From Gyromitra esculenta (lineage: Eukaryota; Ascomycota; Pezizomycetes; Pezizales; Discinaceae), in assembly GCA_038503075.1 (NCBI GenBank), contig JBCAML010000005.1:992001-1056000 (forward strand): a stretch of DNA of 64,000 bases. Reading direction: 5' to 3'. Positions within the stretch are counted from its first letter, which is position 1. Each line of letters opens with the position of its first letter. The position numbers and the translations under genes were made by a program. A model generated the notes under the pieces. It saw nothing but the letters and a program-made list of their open reading frames with translations, was not told the DNA's origin and made no database searches. Shown one piece after another: positions 23,276 through 33,022 of the stretch.

Positions 23276-26258
23276 CGAAGTGGGTAATCCCATCACCCTG
23301 GAAGTGATTCTATGTTCTAACCTATGGTAGACGGTATTTTTTTGCGGAGCGAAGGCAGCTCTATGGACTCACATGACTATTGGTACAGGCAATATCGCGC
23401 GCAGCTTTATATTGTCAAAGGTTGGTTGCTTGTACGATGCGCATTAATCTTTCGTGAAACAGGGCTATAAACGAGACTATAAGAGGGGATTTAAAGGATC
23501 GTAGATACCTATACTTATTAACGTTACATGTATTGGTAAAATCGCTAGCAAGCTGGATGTAACGACGATACTGGTTGGCTCGAAGCTGAGCCAGGGACGT
23601 GATATCCATCTACCCTAAAAGCAGTTTTCTTTCTCTCCAGATTTATATAATAAATTTGGTTGAGCAAGATAAAATGAAAAGTCTTTTAACAGTTTGTTCG
23701 CAGCATTCTTGGGTAGATAATTTTCTCTAGAGCACACTCGCTGAGGGGTTAGTGAAGGTAGGGAAACGGCAGCTCAATAGAGCATGGGCCTATGAGGTTT
23801 CAACAAATCAACATTCGAGCTTGAGAAGCGGAATCTATGATTTGTATTTTTTTTAAAAAAAGATAGAGGCCGCTTGAAACATCTGTATGCACGTAGTTAT
23901 AACCTGAAGTACATATACTTTTTACGAGAACTGCCAGTACATCGTGTTGGGTCACAAGGGAGCTGCGCTACCAGACAGACTAGCTCATCGCGCGCAGCGC
24001 AGTCCGAAAATTCTAGCACGCGCAGGCCATAGAAAGGTAGCAGGTCACTTACTATTCTTAAGACCTAGAATATTGTCCCTGGCAAGGAGAAAACTGTTGC
24101 AGAAAATGATGGGATGCTAGACTTAATTCTGCTTTGGGCGGTAATCGGTAGCTACCTTAGCAAGCTCACCGATCACGCCAGAGACAACTCTCCCCAAAAA
24201 GCCGGAAAAGTGCCTCTGATGATGGAAGTATGCTAGCCCCTATCTACATACATGTATTGAAGAATGAACCGTCAACCCGCCAAGCGCGGGGTTAGTTTTC
24301 ATCATGTTTGCACATGTTCAAACTCTTTCGATTCACGATGGCGATTATTTCTCTTACCGCTGTCAGCTTGTTGATCGGAGAGTGAGCGTGGGTTACTCGA
24401 CCTGGAAATTCGAATTGGTTGCCGACTGCCACGATATCTACCATGTCTGACGATTCTTTCGAATGCTCCTGAAGTGCCGTACGTACTCTCGAAATACGAC
24501 TCAGCTCTGCCCCGTGGCCCAATTGCCCAAGGGTTTGAAGGCAAAGAACAGGGTTACAGAGAAAAAGTATCTGGATGGTAGAGTTTTGGTGGTTCGGGTC
24601 CTTTTCCGCCACGTTCGGCATCATATCAGGTATAGCTTGGGGTACAGCTAGGCCGTATTCCGGGGCCACACGCGGTGTATATGTCTACCCCCACAAAAAT
24701 GCTCGGGGGAAATTTTGCTGCAGCTCTAATAGTTGCCGCTGTGAAGGGTAGTGGAGATTCGGGCGAAGGCGAGGGATTATTTGTGACGTTCTCGATGAAC
24801 TTTTACTACCATGCTCAGATATAGATATGCAATTCCCGGCACAATCGGTCATAAAACGGTGAAGATGATGACAGCAGGTGACGATAATCTTTTGGCCTGG
24901 GACATCGATCCTCCACTAGGGCCGTTTCTTGATGTTCCACCGGTGACAGCCGGTCGTTCCCGAAGATAGTACCTGTAAGATTCAGCAATGAGCGAGGTTT
25001 AATGAGGGAAAATATATTTCAATGAGAGCCGATTGGTCTTCCCCTTCGATCTCATTCTATCACTTTTTTAATGAAGGGCTTTCTCTAGAAGGCAGCTTTT
25101 CTCGGTAGAGCACATCAAAAATAAAATCATGAAATGTCACTCAACATCGTAAATGCATCTTATTACCAAATTACTCGCTAGGGGAGTAAAAGTCGGAATA
25201 TCTGAGAACCACCTCATATCTACGCTTCCATGGCCAATATCGTCATATCTAGGCGTTATAAATAGTAATTCAAGTGGGGTGCTCCCCTAAATGTATAACC
25301 AATGATAATATATTAGGATAGCGCGGAAGCCAAAGATGAGCTCGAGGATGAACGTCGTAAGCATACCGTTCCTAAGTACTAGCTAGATCTATAGACCTGT
25401 TAAAACCCATAGTCACAATTTCTAGCGTAAATCTTAGAAAATAGCCTTGAAGAATCATAGAAGCTTCAGATTTTTCATTAATTTGCTTAGTCGACTTACA
25501 TCTTCTTCCAGAGCCTAGCTCTAGCACTCATTTCTTCCCGACCGACACCGATACTGCGCTACAGGATCAAGTGCATGAAAGCTATATTTAGAGTTCATAG
25601 TTTATTGACCCCAACAAGTAGCTTGTTTTTCTAACAATTTCTGTCTGCAAAAATGGTTTCTAGGGGAAGTCTAGCGTCAGGTTACAGGAACCAAGATCCA
25701 GCTCGAGTAAGGGATCGGAAGCACATTACTCTGCAAAACCAGGTATGTCTATCATTGAAAACACCAAAAAAATTGGTGGACGGTAGGTTTCCGTCCAATG
25801 TTGGCCTCTTTAAGAACGTAAACAGAATGCAAGGATATTCGTCCAAATGACTCGCTGACAACCAGCCAATCGATCCCAGCCGATAGCTCCAGCGGATTGC
25901 ATGCATGCACAAGTCCCCCGTGTTTCTATGTGTTTGTGATGAAATGCAAAAGCTCGGTGCGGCCCGCGTACCACATATGCATTCCCCAGGGTGTATAGCC
26001 TGTAGCTGTGAGCTTGGTTTGCCTGATCAATGCCTAGATTGTCATGGCAGCCTAAACAACACATATAATTTCAACATTTTAGAATTAACAGGCAGTGATG
26101 GAATATGATAGAAACAAGCCCTCAATCGACCTCGCACTTCGCCACGGGGTCCGAAGTACTATATAGTCGTTCCTCTACAGCAGGGCCGCATGAAAAAATG
26201 ACGACAAAGTCTACTCACATCCTCAGCAGTAAACTTGGGCAGTTAACTAATTTTAACG
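23276..26258. other. AT-rich gene-poor block
   Basis: Three kilobases with frequent stops. TACATGTA occurs at 23525 and 24249. The best frames (24292-24669 minus, 25682-25912 minus, 25653-25850 plus) show no domain and overlap each other on opposite strands. Bases 26150-26258 are the likely promoter of the next gene, with TATATAG near 26160. Confidence 0.45.
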
Positions 26259-28081
26259 ATGGCAAACAGTAGATTTATATCCGGTACTGGGCGTGCCCCC
26301 TTCAGAGTAGACACCATAAGAGAGTTACTCGACGGGCTGGAACCGGATTTGCATTCCATTATTACCACTCCTAGTGATAATGATCTTACAGACCTCGCTT
26401 CAGTTTCTGTTCACCCATCAAATCTCAAAACAGTATCTTCATATAACTGGGTCTATGGACCCGGAAAACGGCTTAAGATAATCGTTCCAGGTAAGTGGAC
26501 GAAAACATTATCACCACATATTAATTGATACTAACGCCTAGTTCTCTTGCCGTAGGATATCCACCATGTTGGGCCCCGCCAAAACTCCCCATAAGGATCC
26601 CCGGTGACGTTGGTTTTCGGTTCATACACCAAAACGAGTATTTCTCGCCCGGCACCCCATTGCGGCCGCTTCTGCGTGCAGTTTATACCCATAATCCAGA
26701 CTTCAATATCAAGGAATACGACTTTATCGTGGATCGGAACAACCTCATAAAATTATTTAGGTTCGTATCCGGGGGCAATGGGGCAAACGCAGTGGACAAT
26801 GGTAGCCCTTCCAGGGAGACAGGAAATCCACTCGCTCCACCTACAGGCCCTAGTAACGACAGGGTAAATTATTCCCCTTCCAACGAGGCAGAAGCCTCAC
26901 ACCCAGCGGACGGAACTAGCAGAGGCAGGAGTAGAAATAGTCCTGCTACAGAGACAGGGAGCTGGAGGGATCGGTATCCTGCCTCAGCAGGCAGGGGGCT
27001 GAGAGGGCGAGGATATCGTGGTAACGTCGGACCCGGATATAATTCAGACCGTGGCCGAGGATCAAATTCTGATCGCGGTCGAGGAGGGCGCTGGGTACGA
27101 GGATCCTGGTCGCCGAATTGGAGGTATGAACCTCCACCGCCACAGGACACCCGGATCGATATCGACATCATGGGCGATGAAAGTGAATCCTCGATGCTCA
27201 TGTCTAGATGGGACACGCATTCCAGCGAGATGGTGGCTGAAGGTGATTTCAAAGGCTGGGGGTACCAGTTCATAGCTGCATTTACGAAGTTTGGAGATGC
27301 TGGAGAAGATGCAGTTATGGACGGTGGGGAGGCGCAGAGCCACCATCGTGTTATATCGTATGAATTTGGTAGCTATAAATTTCTAGTGAGATACCACGCC
27401 GATGCCGTCAAAGAATCATTGGGTGAATTTAGATGGTGGGCGGAGAGGGAGAAACTTGACTTCAAAAGGTTCACAGCAGAAGAAAGCAAGGGAACCCCTT
27501 CCGACAGCCAAAGCCCCCCTAGGAAAAAGGCAGACGATTGGCTTGAAAAAGAGTTTGCCGAAGGGCTTTCGAAATTGAACCTCAATAGCATAAGAGCAAC
27601 GAGTAAGTCATCTACCCTTGCACATATACATTTAACTACAAAAACTAATTCTTCCCACCTGACAGGTGCAATCGAAGCACATAAATCTTTGACGCCATTA
27701 TACCCGCACTCATCGGTTGTCGGCATCAAGACTACGAGCGTAAAGAACAGCGCGGCTATGATGTCGCGAGCGCTACCCCAAGCCTTCTTTGCGCAGACCC
27801 CTCATCTCTACATAGGCTATCACGAAAAGGGGACCTTTCAGCGAGTTGAGAAGCTAGAGGCAGCTACTCCGCTGGCTGAGTGGGAGAAGGAAAACGAAGT
27901 AGCTCTGAAAAAGGTGTTAGTACTCCTCAAACGCATACATGAGGCAGTTGAGGGAATGGAAGGGAGACGTGCATCAATTATTTTCTGTCAAGGGAAGGAA
28001 AGCGATGGTATCAAAGTTTATAAGAGAAGAGACGGTGTAGAAGGGCCTGTCCCTTGTGATCTTGTGGCAAAATGGGATTAA
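26259..28081 (+). CDS. Member of the fungal family commonly mislabelled 'geranylgeranyl pyrophosphate synthetase', with an RG-rich insert
   Basis: Three exons (26259-26490, 26556-27602, 27666-28081) give 564 residues. Recognisable family segments are SYNWVYGPGKRLKIIVPG, YPPCWAPPKLPI, FRFIHQNEY, YDFIVDRNNLIKLFRFVSG, HHRVISYEFGSYKFLVRYHADA and the C-terminal FFAQTPHLYIGYHEKG. From memory this is a Pezizomycotina protein family of unknown biochemical function. The prenyl-synthase label some databases give it is unsupported: I see no DDxxD pair. Residues ~224-265 form an RG-rich patch (repeats of DRGRG and RGRG) within a disordered insert of roughly 100 residues, a kind of sequence often linked to RNA binding. 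The second intron (63 nt, 27603-27665) is a multiple of three and has no in-frame stop, so it could be retained without breaking the frame. Confidence 0.82.
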
Positions 28082-29382
28082 GGATCTTTGGGCTGGGATT
28101 TGTTGCTGATTTGGATAAGGGTTTTTTATTTATTTATAAAGTTGTAGCAAGAATTTCAAAAGCAGTCTGCGCGATATATTTATTTGCTTCAAAGATATTT
28201 GGAGAGCTCTGTTGGTATGCATATATAGGCCCGAGAGTTGGAGGCTATTTGAAATTACATGCTGAATCAAGCTTACAGAAATTTGACTTAATCATGTGCC
28301 GTCACTCGAGAATATTACACAGTAGTCTGTTGGAAGCCCCTTGAGAATTGGTGTTTATTTGCTTAAGAGATCTAGAGAGGAAGAGCATGCGAAAACCCTT
28401 ACCATATATACAATAATCTAACCAATGGAAAAGCTCCAAATACACGGTCTCCCAGAGCCTGTCTGATTATCAAAGATCTGTTGACCTGGGCTGAACCTTC
28501 AACAGTCGACGGAGTACTATTAGGGCACACCATCTCCAGCACTATTATATTAACCCACCAAAAACCTCTGCATGACAATATCTAGAGTAATCTAAGTACG
28601 TAAAATAGGCTTTTCCCCAGCACTACGTGACGTAAAAAAATTTGCGGCTATAAATTGAGGGACTCTGTTTCCCATCTAGCTTCTTCTTCCCTCATCCTAG
28701 GCTTCCCATCCTGCTAGTTGGTCATCTATCCTAATCACTAAAACAACCGTCCCTCTATGGTTTTCATTTTCACTCATCGTTGTCTTCGCTTCCTACGACG
28801 AACTTTATCTAGCACCATTAGATTAGCAATGGCGCTCATATACCCTTTATAAAGGACCCAAATCCAGTTACTATTAACGGCTGAGTTGAAGTTACTCAGA
28901 CTTCCCAAGCTAACTGCTGACGATTTCCGAGTCTTTCCCCTGACCCTTCCCTTGATCCTACTCCATGTTGGGTTGGAGAGATGGAACCTTATGTAAATTA
29001 TGATAGAGTAATAATACATAAAGCTCCGTTTTGTCTAAAAGTTCTCTACTTTGTTTTGGGATTTGTCTTAAAGCTGTAAGCAGAATTAACTGAAATATAT
29101 ATATTCTATGTAGCTTTTCCAGTCGTTGTGAGTAAGTCCATACATGTATTACATGTATTCACCTCATGCACTTAATTTCTCCTGGATGCAGCTCGAAATT
29201 TTCCGATCCTTGTTTCAAGATTAAGAGTCATGTGATATCACTCAGCATTCTATTTCTCGGCACGGAGTGTTCCTCTTCTCTCCCCTCTCAACTTTACAAA
29301 GGCACAGACAATAACCACACCCTACCTCAGCACCCTCGATCTAAAAAAAATCTCGCCCCACAATCACCACTAATCAAACGCA
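28082..29382. other. Spacer and upstream region of the 187-residue orphan
   Basis: AT-rich DNA. A promoter-like stretch (TATAAAT near 28650, then a CT-rich run) precedes a 31-codon frame at 28757; I do not call it a gene. Two TACATGTA palindromes sit nearly end to end at 29141-29157. The leader of the next gene (29260-29382) is CA/CT-rich. Confidence 0.45.
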
Positions 29383-29946
29383 ATGGCTGATCAAGGAATC
29401 TGGTATCATACAATAGTCAATGGCAAACAAGTATGGCACTTCTACCCGACACACGTTCCAGGCACCTGTCCAGTCGAACCAAAGGACCAGTGGGAACTGG
29501 CCGACCCCATCGCAGCTAAGGAAGAGACAAAGATCATCGAAGAAGTTCCTCCCCCAACCAGTAAAAACATCGTCGCCGTCTATGGAAACACAGTCGTCCT
29601 GCACGCTCCGGGTAGCTCCGTTGACCAAACTCTGGTTCCAGCCAACCAGAACGTTGTTAGCGACCATAACAACTGCACGCACAACTATTATAATACTTAC
29701 AACTACATCGGAACAGCCGAAAAAGCAGTTATCGGTGAGGCTACTGGAGCTTCTGCCGCTGCCGCCAAAGCCGAGGATGAGGAGAAATCCAAGGCCGAAG
29801 TTGAGGCAATTACTATCACAGAAGACGAACTCGAGATGGATGCTATGCTGCACGAGCAAGCTCAAGCACTTCGCCAGTTGCATTATCTCCACACTGTCGA
29901 TTATGGCGTGGGTGACGTGTATGGAAGAAGGTATACGAGAAAGTAA
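29383..29946 (+). CDS. Uncharacterised 187-residue protein
   Basis: A single open frame with an ATG in good context (CGCAATGGC) and a TAA stop. No family is recognised. The N-terminus is aromatic (GIWYHTIVNGKQVWHFYP). A middle part is rich in asparagine and tyrosine (DHNNCTHNYYNTYNYIG). An alanine/glutamate-rich, probably helical stretch (residues ~125-165) follows, and the tail is basic. There is no signal peptide or membrane segment, so it is probably intracellular. Codon composition looks coding, and the two overlapping frames on either strand look like shadows. It could be lineage-specific. Confidence 0.68.
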   Translation: MADQGIWYHTIVNGKQVWHFYPTHVPGTCPVEPKDQWELADPIAAKEETKIIEEVPPPTSKNIVAVYGNTVVLHAPGSSVDQTLVPANQNVVSDHNNCTHNYYNTYNYIGTAEKAVIGEATGASAAAAKAEDEEKSKAEVEAITITEDELEMDAMLHEQAQALRQLHYLHTVDYGVGDVYGRRYTRK

Positions 29947-31659
29947 AACCGACCCCTTAGCATCCCAATCAAACACAAAAATCGGTTGGCATGTGGTAAG
30001 GCTAAAAACGAGGTATTTGCGGGTGTGGTACTCATTTGATTTGCGTATTTGGTTCCCATGCTAATGTCTCTTCAGAATGACAGATGATAACTGAATCGGG
30101 AATGTGGAAATGCGAATCATCTAGGATGTGGTAAAATCTAGATCTTCCTTCACGATTACATCTCTTCTTTTCCTGGAAGGTAGCTTTGTCTGTTGATATA
30201 AATTTGTTTGATCTGTAACCTTTCTCAGCCATCGACTAGTCGAATTAACTGTATGCTGTTGTTTTTTGAGTATGTCCTTAGTATTAAAGCGGATGATTGT
30301 ACTTCAACAAGGCGAGTAAGCTTTCCTGAGGATAAACCAAACTTTTGCGTAGGATCATAAGCAAAACTAAGAAATCACCCTAAGGATGTTGGGCATTTGA
30401 TAACTACACTTCTAATGCATGAGTATAAAAAAAGAATCATGTGGCGTTTCAAGGATGTAATAAAACACCTGATAGTGGCTAGCTGTGTTTGGTGCGTGCA
30501 CGCTTAAGCGTAAACTAACCACACACAGAAGTGGGACACCTTTTTGCCAACCCTTGAAGCAACACAGTGCACGGATACCGGTAAGAATTCTATATTCAAA
30601 AGGAATTTTTCCCAGTAACGTTGGGAGGAGCTTGGCAAAACCAACAGGAAACGCTAAGACGTTCTGTGTATATGATTAGATGGTATATTAGAAGTTCCGT
30701 CTCGATGTTTTCCCAATCAAAAGCCAGGTTTCATTCCGCGCTAACCACTAACTCTGGGTCTTGTGCTTTGTAAAAGCTACAAGTGTTCCATCCACACTCT
30801 GAGGTCTGAGTAAGTTTGCTGGTTGTTAATGTTAGGATAGTAGTCTAAAATCGTGATCTACACTTACCCATACATGCGCCATATACGGGAGATATGCAGC
30901 GTCCAACTTTGAAGATCTAGCCCAAACATCTAAACACTCAGCCATTGAAAAGACTTACAATATTATTTTGTTAGCACATATCTAGAAGGTAGAGGCAGTC
31001 TCTCCTGTAGCGTGGTCTCGGTCACTATACATCCAAAAGTTTACCCCTTCGAGTGCGGCCGAAGATCACAAAGATACCAGTGAATCCCCCTACGTCATAA
31101 AAACAAATCCTCCGTCACTAATTTGAACAAGTCAACGTGGCGAAGATCCCTCCTACAACCAGGTATGATCCTGCCACGTGACACTCTCGCAGCGGAGGTG
31201 CCTCCCCTTACGACCCTTCCAAAGGGCAAGTATAACGAAGGATCAGCTTCCTTCCGTTCGGAGATGCCGATTTCCCAACACCGGCATAGGACCGAAGCTT
31301 AGAGTTGCTTGCCGCCTAGGTTTGGTTCTCGTATTGTTGCCAAGTCCAATGTAAATTTCAAGCCACGTAAAACCGTTTGATAGGTATTGGCTTGGATCTT
31401 GGATACAACGGTAGGTACATAAGGCTTCTCTCTACCACTCCCAGCCTATAAGAGCCTATCCAAAAAGCTTATTCGAATCCCTAGGCCAAGTTTCACCAGT
31501 CCCCACGAGAACAGGTGTTACTGGCCAAGGCGATGCAACTGGCGAGGTTGGCGTGTTGAATAACCTTCTTCCTAACGATGTTGTGTTAGTAAGTTTTATC
31601 GGTCTGTAGTGTACGGGTTTAGAATTATACTAAAACAAGCTTCGGGGGCGACAAAGTAC
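29947..31659. other. Spacer; possible lost or unrecognised 5' exons at its right end
   Basis: Mostly AT-rich without genes. Bases 31413-31588 are open without an ATG in a frame giving residues such as GVTGQGDATGEVG, ending at a GTAAGT donor-like site (31589). This may be an upstream exon or a relic of the gene that follows, but no acceptor restores the frame. Confidence 0.35.
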
Positions 31660-32319
31660 ATGAGTTCAATCACTAGCCCCAGAGGCACATACCTCAATGC
31701 AAGCGTTTCTTGGCTCCTCGAGGCCAACAAACAGGGCAACAGGTATGCTTTCACTGGTAAGATGGACGATTCAACTGTAGCCGTGAGTAGCAAATTCCCT
31801 GCTAGATACAACCTCAGCACTGACAAATACTTGGCCTACGATGATTCCAACTGGGCATTTGATGTTCCACCATGTAACGGCTCCGACCCATCCCGTTTTG
31901 ATATGCACCCTTTCGATTCCTACAAATCTTCATACGACTCCCAAGCCGACTATGACCAACAACGTAATCAACTCAACGGAACATTCGATTCGTCCGAGGC
32001 GAGTGTTGATTTCATCGGCGAGTTTAGTGGCAGTTTTCCCGATGGGTCGTCGACAGGTGGGGTAAAGTTTGGGCAGTATTTAATGAGGTTTAGTGGCGCA
32101 GTTGACAAGGAGCACTCGCATACCCTTGTGACGGCTAGCAACAATCCATCGTGGCAGGCAAACCCGGATTTATTGCCTAGTGCTACGGCAACCGGTCCCG
32201 CTGCTTCAGCAACAACGTGTGTTAGTTATATGAGTAGTGCTATTTCATTTAAATCAGGAGTAGGCGAGACTGTACATGGAGTGGCAGCTATAATTGTGGT
32301 CATGACTGTTTTGCTATGA
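31660..32319 (+). CDS. Serine/threonine-rich probable cell-surface protein, 5' end unresolved
   Basis: The frame encodes 219 residues from the first in-frame ATG (31660). It stays open upstream to at least 31610 and gives coding-like residues there. The middle is rich in Ser, Asp, Tyr and Asn with several N-x-S/T sequons. It ends in a serine/alanine/threonine linker and a hydrophobic C-terminus (AAIIVVMTVLL), as in GPI-anchored fungal surface proteins. Such proteins need an N-terminal signal peptide, and none is visible. So an upstream exon is missing from the model, or the gene is 5'-truncated and no longer functional. No domain family was recognised. Confidence 0.45.
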   Translation: MSSITSPRGTYLNASVSWLLEANKQGNRYAFTGKMDDSTVAVSSKFPARYNLSTDKYLAYDDSNWAFDVPPCNGSDPSRFDMHPFDSYKSSYDSQADYDQQRNQLNGTFDSSEASVDFIGEFSGSFPDGSSTGGVKFGQYLMRFSGAVDKEHSHTLVTASNNPSWQANPDLLPSATATGPAASATTCVSYMSSAISFKSGVGETVHGVAAIIVVMTVLL

Positions 32320-33022
32320 TTTCTATGCCAGAAGAAGAGACTTCGTAGCAAATATTCTAATCGCTTTTTTTTTCTTTTTCGCCAAGACTTAGAATGTTTA
32401 GGTGCTGGCTTAACCATGCAAACGTGAACTTTTTGTCATATAATTCCCTTAGTTACATATTATTGGTCCAACCGTAAAGGTCAAGTTCTTCCTATAGCTT
32501 ACCTCTTATCGCTGACCCCAGAAACCACTTTATCTCTTTTCTGAAGGGCGTTGGCCTGCAGAGACAGCATCCCAGTCAACGAACATCGAAGTGAATAGGG
32601 AAAACAAGCCAATCAAAATCCAGTCATGACTATTTCCTTCGCTAAAAAGCGGGATTTTCCTAAATGGTAGGCAGGATAAATCTTGCTAGGCAGTGGCTGA
32701 ACGTGGCGAGTGACTATCAGTGATTCTAAGATGCCCACTCCGTCTGTGCGGCCTCCAGTTTCCAAAAGGGTTTTTGCCTTCTTTCCTTATAGGATGGCTT
32801 TACATCTAGAAACCCGCCAATCCATCTTGTCCAATAAAATCGGCTCTGTCGCGGCAGAAACCTATTGGGTACTTTATTAGGGTTAGGGCAGCTCCCTCCC
32901 ATCCGGCGGGGCTGAGCTTCATGCAGTTCATCCCTCTCAACGACATCACCGACACCATCAACTGACACCAACGCCAACACCACGACGCACACACACAACA
33001 ACGAACGACTATCTTCACAGCT
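32320..33022. other. Spacer and leader of the first G-patch gene
   Basis: No gene. The last ~100 bases are a CA/AC-rich leader (ACCAACGCCAACACC-like sequence). The minus-strand frames at 32726-33031 mirror that leader and were rejected. Confidence 0.5.

Noticed and set aside
24292..24669. 125-codon minus-strand frame
   Set aside because: Two overlapping minus-strand frames and no family motif; it could be a degraded fragment but cannot be supported.
26259..28081. Naming the gene geranylgeranyl pyrophosphate synthase
   Set aside because: The label circulates for this family, but no aspartate-rich prenyl-synthase motifs are present.
28757..28852. 31-codon ATG frame after a promoter-like stretch
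   Set aside because: Too short and without conserved features; a TATA-like site alone is not enough.
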